Source: DATGPD01 sp031423015
GTDB lineage: Bacteria; Planctomycetota; UBA1135; UBA2386
DNA length: 64,000 nt
Assembly: GCA_031423015.1 (NCBI GenBank)
Contig: JANPER010000232.1
Coordinates: forward strand, 15,237-79,236
Reading direction: 5' to 3'
Below are positions 8,370 to 17,216 of this stretch, piece after piece. Under the pieces are notes generated by a model. It saw only the letters and a list, made by a program, of their open reading frames with translations, did not search any database and was not told where the DNA came from. Made by a program: the position numbers and the translations under genes. Within the stretch, counting starts at the first letter, position 1, and every line of letters starts with the position of its first letter.

Positions 8370-9955
8370 CGCGGATACACCACCTCGCCGCCGATCACCG
8401 TCAGCAGCACCTTGGCTTCGAGCAGTTGGTCTTCGGCGCAGACCAAAAGGTCGCGGTCGAAGACCGTGAAGTCAGCGCGCTTGCCCACCTCGATGGTGCC
8501 GAGTTCGCGCTCCAGGAACGCCGCATAGGCGGCATCGCGCGTGAAGCCGGCGATCGCCTCGGCGCGGGTGAGCTTCTGCTCCGGCCGCATCTCGAGCGTG
8601 CCGCCCGGCGCCCGCGTGCTGACCGCGGCGAACAGGCCGAGTCGCGGGTCGTGGCCCTCGACCGGAAAGTCGGAACCCAGCGGCACAGGCATCCCGAACG
8701 ACAGGAAACGCCGCCACGCGTACGCGCCCGCCGTGCGCTCAGGACCGAGGCGCTCGGGAGCCCACGGCATGTCGGAGGTCAGGTGCGTCGGCTGCATCGA
8801 CGGGAGCACGCCAAGCGCGGCGAAACGCGCGAAGTCGGCGTCGGCCACCACCTGCGCGTGCTCGACGCGAAAGCGCGCGGCCCGCACGCCGTGCTTGAAC
8901 TTGGTCGCTTCGTAGGCATTGAGCACGGCGCGGTTGGCCGCGTCGCCGATCGCATGCACGCACAACTGGAAGCCATGGTCGGCGCAGAGCTGCGCGGTCC
9001 TCTGCAACACCGGCTGCCGCGTGATCATCAAGCCGCGGTGACCAGGTCGGTCGGTGTACGGCTCCAGCAGCGCCGCGCCGCGCGAACCCAGCGCGCCGTC
9101 GGCGTAGCCTTTCACCGCGCGCACGATGATCACGTCGTCGGGGGTTTGCCACGGCCCCTGCTTGATGGCGTCCTCCGCGCTCGCCGGCAGCATCACGTAC
9201 ACGCGCAACTTCCAGCGCCCTTGCCGCCACAGCTGGCGCACCACCTCGACTTCGCGCGGAGCCATGCCCGCGTCGTGCACGCACGTGAGCCCCACGGCGA
9301 GGCACGCGTCGTGCGCCGCCAGCAGTTGGCGTTCGATCTGCGCCGGCGTTGCGCTCGGCACGCTGCCACCCACCAGCGCCATCGCGGTGTCGACCAGCAC
9401 GCCGGTCGGCGCCCCGGCGCTGTCTTTCGCGATCTCCCCGCCTGCCGGCGTCTCGCTCGCCGACGACAACCCCGCGATCGCCATCGCCTTTGCGTTGCTC
9501 AGCGCCGCGTGCCCGTCGACGCGCGTGAGCCACACCGGATGCTCCGGCACCGCCTCCGACAGCGCGGCGTGCATCGGAAAGGCTTTGTCGTCCCAGTCGT
9601 TCTGATCCCAACCGCGGCCCAACACCCAGTCGCCCTTGCGCGTCGTCGCCGCCCGCGCGCGCACGCGCGCGATCACCTCCTCGTAGCTCTTGGTGCCCAC
9701 GAGGTCGACGTGGTCGAGCGCCGCGCCGAGCCCCAGCAAGTGCGCATGCGCGTCGTGCAGCCCGGGGACCACGAAGCCCGGCAACGTGCGCACCGTCGCG
9801 ATGTCGCGCGCCGGCGCGTCGTGGTCGGCGATGCGACCGTCGACCACGACGACGCGCGGCCCCCACTCCTGCGCGGTACCGGTGTGCACGCGCACGCCTT
9901 CCAGAGCGAGGTCTTGAGGAACGAGCGCCGCGACGGCGAGAGCGAGACTCAACAT
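8366..9955 (-). CDS. Secreted amidohydrolase, YtcJ-like (Amidohydro_3)
   Basis: A 529-residue metal-dependent hydrolase. A short hydrophobic N-terminus (MLSLALAVAALVPQ) looks like a signal peptide. The metal-binding HDAHAH motif follows the entry strand ending in GFVVPGL. Later ligands appear in CVHAIGDAANRA and VEHAQVV, and the C-terminal GKRADFTVFDRD strand closes the composite sandwich domain. This subgroup acts on N-substituted or cyclic amides; substrates are rarely known. It shares a 4-base overlap with the M28 peptidase gene, suggesting joint scavenging of peptides or amides. Confidence 0.9.
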   Translation of the reverse strand: MLSLALAVAALVPQDLALEGVRVHTGTAQEWGPRVVVVDGRIADHDAPARDIATVRTLPGFVVPGLHDAHAHLLGLGAALDHVDLVGTKSYEEVIARVRARAATTRKGDWVLGRGWDQNDWDDKAFPMHAALSEAVPEHPVWLTRVDGHAALSNAKAMAIAGLSSASETPAGGEIAKDSAGAPTGVLVDTAMALVGGSVPSATPAQIERQLLAAHDACLAVGLTCVHDAGMAPREVEVVRQLWRQGRWKLRVYVMLPASAEDAIKQGPWQTPDDVIIVRAVKGYADGALGSRGAALLEPYTDRPGHRGLMITRQPVLQRTAQLCADHGFQLCVHAIGDAANRAVLNAYEATKFKHGVRAARFRVEHAQVVADADFARFAALGVLPSMQPTHLTSDMPWAPERLGPERTAGAYAWRRFLSFGMPVPLGSDFPVEGHDPRLGLFAAVSTRAPGGTLEMRPEQKLTRAEAIAGFTRDAAYAAFLERELGTIEVGKRADFTVFDRDLLVCAEDQLLEAKVLLTVIGGEVVYPR

Positions 9956-10018
9956 GGCAACCCGAGTGTCGGGTCCGCGCGCCGCAGAGCAAGCTTCGGC
10001 TCTCGATCCGTCGTCAGC

Positions 10019-10783
10019 TCAGGAGCCGTCTGCCGCAATCCGCCACGGATCCGGCGAGTGCCAGACGTGTTCCTCGCCCGCGTCGTCGCGCACCCGCAGG
10101 TGCCCGTTGTCCTCGATCGAAAGCACCGTGAACGCGCGCGTCGACCCATCCACGACGTGCCGCGCCGTCACCCGCCGCCCAAGCATCCGGCACTCGGTGC
10201 GCATGCGCGCCACGATCGAGCCCGGCGCGTCGTATTCAGCGTTGAGCGCCTCCATCAGGTCGACCCACACCTCCGCCAGATCGTGCACCTGTCCAGTCAG
10301 CATGCGCATCGACACGCCGACGGCCTCCGCTTCGCCAAGCATCCCGACTTGGTTCACGTTCAGCCCGACACCGACCAGGTACTTGTCGCCGAGCCGCCGC
10401 ACCAACGTGCCGCTGATCTTCTTGCCGTCGACGATCACGTCGTTCACCCACTTGGGGTGCGCGTCGATCGCGTGGCGCGCGCGCAAGAACGAGGACACCG
10501 CGACGCCGGTGAGGAACACGATCGGCGCCTTGTCGCTGCGCTCGGGCGCGTCGAACACGATCGTCTGCCACAAGCCTTCGGGCGTGGCAGATTCCCAGCG
10601 TCGATCGCCGGTGCCGCGACCGAGCGTCTGCCGACCGGCCATGAACACCGTGCCCTCGGCCACCGCGCCGCGCGCGAGCTGACGTTCCGCCATCTCCATC
10701 GTCGACGTGGTCACGTCTTCGTAGACCACCATGCGACCGAGTCGGCCGCTGCGCACAAGCCGCGGCCAGTCGCTCGGGTTCAC
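10019..10783 (-). CDS. birA: Biotin--[acetyl-CoA-carboxylase] ligase
   Basis: 254 residues from GTG 10783; the longer frame upstream runs into bioY and is not credible. The biotin-AMP loop GRGTGDRRW and the lysine-containing KWVNDVIVDGKKISG are both present. The C-terminal small SH3-like domain ends the protein. There is no N-terminal DNA-binding domain, so this is a group I ligase without repressor function. It attaches biotin to carboxylase carrier proteins. The GTGA overlap with the stop of bioY couples biotin uptake to its use. Confidence 0.92.
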   Translation of the reverse strand: MNPSDWPRLVRSGRLGRMVVYEDVTTSTMEMAERQLARGAVAEGTVFMAGRQTLGRGTGDRRWESATPEGLWQTIVFDAPERSDKAPIVFLTGVAVSSFLRARHAIDAHPKWVNDVIVDGKKISGTLVRRLGDKYLVGVGLNVNQVGMLGEAEAVGVSMRMLTGQVHDLAEVWVDLMEALNAEYDAPGSIVARMRTECRMLGRRVTARHVVDGSTRAFTVLSIEDNGHLRVRDDAGEEHVWHSPDPWRIAADGS

Positions 10784-11361
10784 CGCGCGCGCAGGCGAAT
10801 GACGGCGGGCAACAGCGCCAGCACGAGCAGCGCCTTCACCAACGCACCCAGCAAGAACGGCATCAACCCGGCCTGCACCGCGTGCACCGGACCAAGCAGC
10901 ACGCTCAGCCAAGCGACGCCCGGCAAGAAGATCGCCGTCATGGCGGCGAGCACCGCGACGGCTTGCCGCGCGCGCGTGCGCGCGAACCCCGTGTCGATCG
11001 CCGTGCCCATCACGTACGCCGCCAACACGAAGCCCAGCAGATAGCCGCCGGTCGGACCGAACGCGATCACCGGGCCGCTCAGCGCACCGGCGAACACCGG
11101 CAAGCCCACGAGCCCTTGCGTCCAGTAGAGCAGCAGACTCGCCGCGCCACTGCGCGCGCCGAGCGCCGCACCAACGAGCAGCACCGCCAACGCCTGCAGC
11201 GTGATCGGCACCGGCGCGCCCGGCAAGTAGATCGCGACCTGCGCCGCGAGCGCCACCAGCAGCGAGCCAGCGACCACGAACGACGTCTGCAGCAACACGC
11301 TCCGCGGCGCGGCGATTACCGAGGGTGCGGACGTCACAGACGCGTTGATGAGGGGAAGCAC
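10780..11361 (-). CDS. bioY: Biotin transporter substrate-binding membrane subunit BioY
   Basis: 193 residues from GTG 11361 with five to six membrane helices. The family core PGAPVPITLQALAVLLVGA and the GPTGGYLLGF segment are clear. BioY is the S component of the ECF-type biotin transporter. No BioM/BioN is nearby, so it either works alone or shares the energising module encoded elsewhere. It overlaps birA by four bases. Biotin import followed by ligation is the obvious joint function. Confidence 0.92.
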   Translation of the reverse strand: MLPLINASVTSAPSVIAAPRSVLLQTSFVVAGSLLVALAAQVAIYLPGAPVPITLQALAVLLVGAALGARSGAASLLLYWTQGLVGLPVFAGALSGPVIAFGPTGGYLLGFVLAAYVMGTAIDTGFARTRARQAVAVLAAMTAIFLPGVAWLSVLLGPVHAVQAGLMPFLLGALVKALLVLALLPAVIRLRAR

Positions 11362-11528
11362 GCGAGCAAGCTAGACATCAGGGGTGGCAAGTCCAGGGTT
11401 TTCAGGCTCGGAAGACCGAGGCCACGACGCGGGTCGCTACCTCCGGCTCGTTCCCCTCGATAGCATCCGCCTCGGTCCGGATCGTTCGCACCCGCGACCT
11501 CGGCCCGGCCCTCGGAAGATCGGAGCCC
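11362..11528. other. Intergenic stretch upstream of TIR-like relic
   Basis: Between the bioY start and the TIR-like relic no credible coding frame is seen. A TAGCAT hexamer at 11461-11466 resembles the -10 boxes noted elsewhere in this window, but no matching -35 was found. The overlapping minus-strand open frame has implausible composition. Confidence 0.3.
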
Positions 11529-11657
11529 ATGCGGAACGTCATCTTCGTGTCGTATGCGAGTGCGGATCACGCGGTGGCGGAAGGGTCGTGGCGAAAACCC
11601 ATCAGCTGTTGTCACGCCCGCAAGTACTCGCCTGCCGTGGCCGAGCGAGGACGTTGA
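11529..11657 (+). pseudogene. TIR-domain protein relic (5' end only)
   Basis: A 42-codon frame starts at ATG 11529 with ggag seven bases upstream. It begins MRNVIFVSYASADHAVAE, which closely matches the first strand and helix of TIR domains (consensus FISYSS-D). After that the frame loses similarity and ends at 11657, and no continuing TIR sequence is evident in the other frames up to 11730. I read it as the surviving start of a TIR gene cut by a deletion or frameshift. The similarity covers fewer than 20 residues, so chance cannot be excluded. Confidence 0.4.
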
Positions 11658-11730
11658 GAAACCGGTCCTCGAAGCCCTGGTCGATCTCGGGCTGGGTGAC
11701 GAAGTCGTCGACCCCTTGGTGACGTTCCAT

Positions 11731-12051
11731 CTACTCTTCAAGCAGCGCGTCGAGATCTCGAGCACCGTGAAGGACACGCACGATGGTGATTCCGGCCTCT
11801 TGCACGGCGTAGAACACTAACCAGTTCTTGAATCCGCGGATCGGATACGAGCGGAGGCCTTCCAGGTCGTCGCTTCGCCACGGCCTCGCGCGGCCCTTGT
11901 GCGGGTGCTCGAGCAGATCCTCGAACGTCTCCTCGGCGCGCTCGACGAATCGAAAACCTGTTGCTTCGCTCCCGTGCTCGGTCAGGTACACCGCGATCTC
12001 GCGCAGATCCTGAAAGGCGCGCGGGTGCTTTCTGACGATGCGACCCGGCAC
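11731..12051 (-). CDS. parE: ParE/RelE-family toxin
   Basis: 106 residues from GTG 12051. It has the compact ParE layout: VRKHPRAFQDLREIAVYLTEH, then a helical hairpin, then SYPIRGFKNWLVFYAVQEAGITIVRVLHGARD. The R...FYAV...I-I-VLHGARD pattern is typical of ParE-like toxins. ParE proteins inhibit DNA gyrase, while RelE relatives cut mRNA; sequence favours ParE. It follows the antitoxin gene with TAGTG (stop and start share one base), so toxin translation depends on the antitoxin. Confidence 0.87.
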   Translation of the reverse strand: MPGRIVRKHPRAFQDLREIAVYLTEHGSEATGFRFVERAEETFEDLLEHPHKGRARPWRSDDLEGLRSYPIRGFKNWLVFYAVQEAGITIVRVLHGARDLDALLEE

Positions 12052-12338
12052 TAGCTCGACTTTCCGTTCTTCTTCTTGGCTGCACGCTTACGAACGGCCG
12101 CTCGAAGCTGCGCCCAGTCCTCCTTGGTCATCGCCGTTGCCGGACCTGAGTTCAGGCCTGCAAGAAGTTTTTGTTCGAGCATCTCCTGCGCGCGAGCGCG
12201 CTGCGCATCGCGGATGAGGCCGCGGACATACTCGCTCGCGGTCGTGCAGCCGGTTCGAGCTGCTTCACCCTCGACGAAGTCTCGCTGCCCCTTGGGCAGA
12301 GAGACGTGCAAGCTTGCGATCTTGGTCTCGATGCTCAT
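12051..12338 (-). CDS. parD: ParD-like antitoxin, ribbon-helix-helix
   Basis: 95 residues from ATG 12338, with AGGA upstream. The N-terminal half reads IASLHVSLPKGQRDFVEGEA then TTASEYVRGLIRDAQ, the beta strand and two helices of a ribbon-helix-helix DNA-binding fold. The C-terminal half (MTKEDWAQLRAAVRKR) should wrap the toxin and ends in a basic lysine-rich tail. ParD neutralises ParE and usually represses the operon together with it. A longer frame running up to 12548 is a shadow of the genes above. Confidence 0.85.
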   Translation of the reverse strand: MSIETKIASLHVSLPKGQRDFVEGEAARTGCTTASEYVRGLIRDAQRARAQEMLEQKLLAGLNSGPATAMTKEDWAQLRAAVRKRAAKKKNGKSS

Positions 12339-12348
12339 CGCTGCAATC

Positions 12349-12570
12349 CTAGCCGGAGTGTCGAAACTTGACAATTTCCGACATGAGCCAGGATTCGCAG
12401 GAACGCAGTGCCAGCACCCAGAACACCAGCGCCAACACGACGCCCGCGGCGAGCAGCGGCCACCACAGACCCGACGCCGCGCGCGCATCGATCCAGCCGA
12501 TAGACCGCGACCAGACGCCGCCTTGGCCCGCGAACGCGCGGCCACCAACGTCGGCAGGCAAGGTCGTCAC
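12349..12570 (-). CDS. Small membrane protein, unknown
   Basis: 73 residues from GTG 12570 (a longer form from ATG 12609 would overlap the upstream gene by 29 bases). Residues 33-55 form one strongly hydrophobic helix (LWWPLLAAGVVLALVFWVL), followed by a short tail with one Cys. It sits just after the nucleotidyltransferase and before parDE on the same strand. No family is recognised. It could be a non-coding gap that happens to stay open. Confidence 0.4.
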   Translation of the reverse strand: MTTLPADVGGRAFAGQGGVWSRSIGWIDARAASGLWWPLLAAGVVLALVFWVLALRSCESWLMSEIVKFRHSG

Positions 12571-12580
12571 CAGCCCCCGC

Positions 12581-13537
12581 TCACGTGTGCTCGTCGCAGT
12601 GAATCTCATGCTCCGGCGTGAAGATCAGCCGCTGCGCGTCCTGCGTGCGGCTCACGCGCACGCCGGGGAACAACAGACACTCGCGCAGGGTGATCGGGTG
12701 CTCCACCACCGCGCCGTCCATCACCACGCAACGCTCGAGCTTGGCGCCTTGGTGCACTTCCACCCGCTCGCCAAGCCAGTTGGGCTTGCCGGTCTTGTCG
12801 AGGAGATACGTGTTCAGCGCCAGCAGGTCCTTGGCGTAGCTGACATTGAGATCGCGACGAATCACATCCGCCGCCTCCACGCGCGCGCCACTGTCGATGA
12901 ACAGCTGGATCGCGTCGGTGATCTCGTACTCGTCGCGCAGCGCGGTGCGCGGCGTGCGCCGCACGGCGTCGAAGAACGCCGGGTCGAACAGATAGATGCC
13001 GCAGCCCTTGAGGTCGGTCTTGGGGAAGCGCGGCTTCTCGACGACGCGCAGCACGTGGCGCTGGTCGGCGCCGACCTCGACGGTGAAGTTGCGGCGCAGC
13101 GCGGCGGCATCGGGTTCACGCCGCACGGCCAGCACCGCCGCCGTCTTCTGCGCGCCGCCAAACCGATCCGCCATCGACGCCAGGTTCTCGGTCTCGAAGA
13201 AGATGTCACCCAAGAACAGGAAGAACGGGCGATCGATGTGCGGGTCGAGGCGCGACACGGCGTGCGCGATGCCGAGCGTCTCTTCTTGCTCGACGTAGCG
13301 AAAGCGCATGCCAAAGCGCGCACCGTCGCCGAGCTTCTGCACCACCTCGTGGCCGAGGTGCCCGATCACGATCACCACGTCGCGGATGCCGAGCCCGTGC
13401 ATGATCTCGATCTGGTGCACCATCAGCGGCTTGCCGAGCACCGGCAGCATCGGCTTGGGATAGTGCGTCGAGAACGGCCGCATGCGCGTGCCCTTGCCCG
13501 CGGCCAGGATCACGCCCATGAACGAAGTCGTCGCCAT
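12581..13537 (-). CDS. Sugar-phosphate nucleotidyltransferase
   Basis: 318 residues from ATG 13537 (a GTG 36 bases upstream is possible). The nucleotide-binding signature GVILAAGKGTRMRPF and the sugar-phosphate lysine region YPKPMLPVLGKPL are intact. A later FLGDIFFE strand carries the Mg-binding Asp, and VVEKPRFPKT is typical too. The C-terminal 60 residues resemble a short left-handed beta-helix (HQGAKLERCVVMDGAVV). Such enzymes make NDP-sugars such as GDP-mannose or dTDP-glucose for surface glycans. The exact sugar and nucleotide cannot be told. Confidence 0.9.
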   Translation of the reverse strand: MATTSFMGVILAAGKGTRMRPFSTHYPKPMLPVLGKPLMVHQIEIMHGLGIRDVVIVIGHLGHEVVQKLGDGARFGMRFRYVEQEETLGIAHAVSRLDPHIDRPFFLFLGDIFFETENLASMADRFGGAQKTAAVLAVRREPDAAALRRNFTVEVGADQRHVLRVVEKPRFPKTDLKGCGIYLFDPAFFDAVRRTPRTALRDEYEITDAIQLFIDSGARVEAADVIRRDLNVSYAKDLLALNTYLLDKTGKPNWLGERVEVHQGAKLERCVVMDGAVVEHPITLRECLLFPGVRVSRTQDAQRLIFTPEHEIHCDEHT

Positions 13538-13583
13538 GCCGAGCGTTGTATCGGCACGCAGGTCGCCGATCACGCAACCAGTC

Positions 13584-14253
13584 TCACGGCGACCGGCCGC
13601 GCAGCCCTGCGCTCGCCACCACGCCGAAGGTCGCGCCCAGATCGGGGATCCAGTACTGGAACCACAACGCCGTCCCGCTCGGCACGCCGGCCGGGAAGGG
13701 CAGGCGCAGCGTCAGCGCGCCGTTGCCGTTGAGCAGCAGCCCGGAGACGACGACATCGGGCGTCGGCACCAAGATGCCCGTGAATACAGAAGCATCGACG
13801 AAGTCGGTCGAGATCCAATGCCGGAGCGCCGGTGGCTTGGCTGTAGGCATACACCCGCGCGCGCACCGAGGCGCCGTTGCCGGCGCGCGACGCGTACACC
13901 TTGCCGTCGCTCACGCCGAGCACATGCGTCGTCCAGTCGCCGGTGTTGAACGGGACATGGATCACGTAGCGCTCGGCGCCCGTCGCCAGGTCCATGCACA
14001 CCACGGGCGAGCCGTTGGGTTCACCCGACGGCGGGAAGCCGGTCTGTCGCACGACGAACACGCGCGGACCATCGATCACCGGTTGCCAAGCGATCAACGA
14101 GGTGCGGCCGGTCGACCATGCAAGCTGTGGCGTCAGCGGTCCATAGGCCGAACTGCGGCCGTTGCGTTCGGGGTTGCCGCCGGCGTTGGTCCAGTCTTGC
14201 GCCGGCAGAACGGTGAGTGTGGTGAGAAGACCGAGCGCGAGCCGAAGGTGCAT
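13584..14253 (-). pseudogene. Frameshifted secreted PQQ-like/beta-propeller protein with lineage-type C-terminal domain
   Basis: The reading starts at ATG 14253 with a signal peptide (MHLRLALGLLTTLTVLPAQ) and beta-propeller-like sequence (VVCMDLATGAERYVIHV, LGVSDGKVYASRAGNG). Near 13815-13840 similarity moves to another frame. That frame then gives FVDASVFTGILVPTPDV and SGTALWFQYWIPDLGA to a stop at 13584, a C-terminal beta-rich domain also seen in other secreted proteins of this lineage. Either frame alone ends in nonsense. The propeller part, about 135 residues, is far too short for a full blade set. A deletion with a frameshift is the simplest explanation; a sequencing error cannot be excluded. 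Confidence 0.6.
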
Positions 14254-14308
14254 CCGCGTCAGCCTACCACCAACGGGCGATCACACCGCGGCACGCGTCG
14301 GGTCGCCT

Positions 14309-16522
14309 CTACCGCGAGATGTTGCGGTACAGCGACACGCGCGTCGTGCGCACGCTGCCCACGGCGAGATCAGGTAGGCCGTCGGCGTTGAGATCCGCGA
14401 GGTCAGCCGTCGTCGCCAGATAGGTGCCGGGGAAGCGCGTCTGCAACGGGAAGCCGCCGCGGCCGTCGCCGAGCAGCACGTGGAAGTCAGCGCCCAGCAG
14501 CGACGCGACCAGGATGTCGGGCGCGCCGTCGCGGTTGAGGTCGCGCGTCAGCAGCGCGGTCGGGCGATCACCGACGCGGATGTCTTGCTGCGCGAAGGTG
14601 CCGGGCCGCGAACCCGCGATCAACACCGAGATGCTGTCGCTCAGGCCGTTGCTCACGACGAGGTCCGCGCGGCGATCGGCGTTGAAGTCGGTGGTGCGCA
14701 GATAGTTCGGCGCCGCCCCAACCGGCGCCTCCGCCAGCAGGGTCATGCCAGCGCGACCGTCGTTGGCGTACACGTTGACGAAGCCCGCCGCGGAGCGGCT
14801 CACGGCGACATCGAGATCGCCATCGCCATCGAAGTCAGCGAGCGCGAGGCCGATGGGTTTGCCCGCCACGGCGATCTCGGTCGGCGGCGCCGAGTACTCG
14901 AAGTCAGCGTTCACCGCGCGCAAGATCTTGACCTTGTCTTCGTTCAACGAGCTGATCACCAAGTCGAGCAGGCGGTCGCCATTCAGGTCGCCGGCAGCAA
15001 CCTCGTATGCGCCCACGGCCGAGATCAAGAACCCAGTCGTCGGGATCGGTTCGAAGCGCAGGCCGGCGCTGTCAGAACGGTTCGCGTAGATCGTGACGCC
15101 ACCCGCCATGGCGACGGCGAGGTCGAGCTTGCCATCGCCGTTGAAGTCGCCATCCACCAAGTTGACCGGCGGCTGCGGCGTGTCGATGCGGAGCTGCGGC
15201 ACCAGCGCGCGCGTGCGCGTGGCCGGACTGTCGTTCAGCGTCGAGATCATCACCGACGCCGCCCCGACGCCGCCGGCTGCCAGCTCGGCGATGCCGTCGC
15301 CGTCGAAGTCGCCGGTGGCCACCGCCTCGGCGATCGGCACCCCCGCGTCGTAGTTCAGCGAACCGACCGGCAACCCATTGGCGCCAAAGATCAGGCTCAG
15401 CCGATCGCCGAGGACGGCGGTGACCACGAGGTCTTTGACCGGGCCGTCGGCCGGGTTCACGTTCACGATGAGCGGACGCAGCGGCAAGCCCGAGGTGCCG
15501 AGCTGCATCTCGTCGCCAAGGCTGCCGTTGCTGCGGCCGGGATACACCGACACGCTGGCGCGCGAGAACACGCTGACCACCAGGTCGTTGACGCCGTCGC
15601 CGGTGAGATCGCCAATCGCCGACATGCTCGGCGGCCCATCCGTGGGTAGCGTCTCGGTGCGGTAGCTGCGCACGTCCAGGCGGCGCAGGATGGTGAGCGA
15701 GGCGTCGTCCAGGTTGGACACCACGAGATCGAGAAAGCCATCGAAGCTCACGTCGCCGATGCTCACGAACACCGGCGACAAGCCGACGACGTGCAACACG
15801 GGCGCCGCGAACTGACCGCGACCCAGCCCATAGAACACGCCGATGCGCCGGCCTGGATAGTCGCTCACGACGAGGTCCACATTGCCGTCGCCGTCGAGAT
15901 CATTCGCCGCGATGCCGAGCAGCTGCGAGCCAACCGGCATGTTCAGGTTGGCCATGCGCGCAAACCGGCCATCGCCTTGCCCGTGCAAGACGGTCACGTA
16001 GGGCTCACCCAAACTGGTGGTGAGGGCGTCCAAGATGCCGTCGCCGTTGAGGTCGGCGACTACGAGTTCTTGCGGCCCGGGCCCCACGGGCGCGTCGGCT
16101 AGCACCGTGAAGTTGCCGCGGCCATCGTTGATGAAGGTCGTCGCCAACGCCGCGGTCGCGCGCACCACGACAAAGTCCTGGTCGCCGTCGCTGTCGACAT
16201 CGCCAGCCACAGTGAATGCCGGAATGCCGGTCGCGGGGATCGACTGCGCGATGCCGAACAAGCCGTTGCCTTGCCCCAGCAACACCTGCACGAAGCCGGC
16301 GATCGAGGTCGCCACCAGGTCGGGGTTGCCGTCGCCGTTGAAATCAGCAGTCGCCGCGTCGGCAAGATCGCCGACCCCGACGGGCACCTCGCTGCGGGTC
16401 TCGAACGCGACGTTGCGCAAGATGCTGGTGCGGCCAAACGCGCCGCGGTGATCGGAACACGCGCATAGGAGCAACGAAGCGGCGACGAAGACGACGGGAC
16501 GGGGTGTTCGCATGCTGCACAT
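14309..16522 (-). CDS. FG-GAP/VCBS-repeat lipoprotein
   Basis: 737 residues from ATG 16522 (ATG 16513 is three codons later). The lipoprotein signal ends at LLLCAC, giving a lipidated Cys. The rest is a series of about a dozen repeats of the form DFNGDGNPDLVV..., the calcium-binding FG-GAP/VCBS blade seen in integrin-like propellers. The length suggests two consecutive seven-bladed propellers. Such proteins are abundant in Planctomycetota and Myxococcota and act at the cell surface in adhesion or polymer binding. No catalytic domain is seen. Confidence 0.9.
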   Translation of the reverse strand: MCSMRTPRPVVFVAASLLLCACSDHRGAFGRTSILRNVAFETRSEVPVGVGDLADAATADFNGDGNPDLVATSIAGFVQVLLGQGNGLFGIAQSIPATGIPAFTVAGDVDSDGDQDFVVVRATAALATTFINDGRGNFTVLADAPVGPGPQELVVADLNGDGILDALTTSLGEPYVTVLHGQGDGRFARMANLNMPVGSQLLGIAANDLDGDGNVDLVVSDYPGRRIGVFYGLGRGQFAAPVLHVVGLSPVFVSIGDVSFDGFLDLVVSNLDDASLTILRRLDVRSYRTETLPTDGPPSMSAIGDLTGDGVNDLVVSVFSRASVSVYPGRSNGSLGDEMQLGTSGLPLRPLIVNVNPADGPVKDLVVTAVLGDRLSLIFGANGLPVGSLNYDAGVPIAEAVATGDFDGDGIAELAAGGVGAASVMISTLNDSPATRTRALVPQLRIDTPQPPVNLVDGDFNGDGKLDLAVAMAGGVTIYANRSDSAGLRFEPIPTTGFLISAVGAYEVAAGDLNGDRLLDLVISSLNEDKVKILRAVNADFEYSAPPTEIAVAGKPIGLALADFDGDGDLDVAVSRSAAGFVNVYANDGRAGMTLLAEAPVGAAPNYLRTTDFNADRRADLVVSNGLSDSISVLIAGSRPGTFAQQDIRVGDRPTALLTRDLNRDGAPDILVASLLGADFHVLLGDGRGGFPLQTRFPGTYLATTADLADLNADGLPDLAVGSVRTTRVSLYRNISR

Positions 16523-16676
16523 CAAGATGAGGCCAGGGTTCTCCCTCAAAGCGTAGCCGCTGGCGTGCCGCCCCACCCGGGTCAAGGCATGAGGAGTTGG
16601 CGAGGGCGCGGTGGCAACGGCACGGTCTCGTTTCGGGACCGCCCGGTGTGTCCGGAACGGCAACAGTCCGGGGCGA

Positions 16677-17216
16677 TCAGGCGTCCGCCAAATAGCTCCG
16701 CGCCCGCTCCACGTAATGCTGCGCGCGCCAGCGATTGCCTTCCATCTCCTCGTCGGTCACCTGCCGCTTGATGCGACCAGGCACACCCAAGACCAGGGAC
16801 CGCGGCGGGATCACCACGTTCTCGGGCACCAGCGCGCCGGCGCCGATGATCGAGTACGCGCCGATCTTGCACCCCGACAGCAGCACCGCGCCCATGCCGA
16901 TCAGCGCGTAGTCGCCGATCTCGACGCCGTGCAGGATGACGCCATGACCGATGGTGACGCCCCGGCCGATGCGTTGCGGCGCGTCGAGATCCACGTGCAC
17001 GCAGGAGTTGTCTTGCACGTTGGTGTCGTCGCCGATCTCGATGCACGAGTCGTCGCCGCGGATGGTGACGCCGAACCAGATGTTCGCGTTGCGGCCGAGG
17101 CGCACGTCGCCCATCACCGCGGCGTTGTCGGCGATCAGCGCCGTGCCGACGCGCTTCAGCCGGCCGACCATGTCGGGGTGCACTTGGAACTGGCGGGCGT
17201 GTGGGTCGCGGTTCAT
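16677..17216 (-). CDS. Gamma-carbonic-anhydrase-like hexapeptide-repeat protein
   Basis: 179 residues from ATG 17216. The left-handed beta-helix is evident from repeating [LIV]G-x4 units (ALIADNAAVMGDVRLG, NIWFGVTIRGDD, TNVQDNSCVHVD). The metal-binding His region appears as TIGHGVILHG. These are features of the YrdA/PaaY/gamma-CA family, trimeric zinc or iron proteins of which some hydrate CO2. Its ATG overlaps the TGA of the CPBP protease gene. The physiological reaction is not established. Confidence 0.88.
   Translation of the reverse strand: MNRDPHARQFQVHPDMVGRLKRVGTALIADNAAVMGDVRLGRNANIWFGVTIRGDDSCIEIGDDTNVQDNSCVHVDLDAPQRIGRGVTIGHGVILHGVEIGDYALIGMGAVLLSGCKIGAYSIIGAGALVPENVVIPPRSLVLGVPGRIKRQVTDEEMEGNRWRAQHYVERARSYLADA

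Noticed and set aside
8201..11044. A 947-codon open frame on the plus strand
   Set aside because: It runs antisense to the amidohydrolase and BirA genes, is Arg/His-rich and has no family resemblance. It is a by-product of GC-rich codons on the other strand.
11554..11820. Plus-strand frame after the TIR relic
   Set aside because: Its second half is antisense to parE and does not continue the TIR fold.
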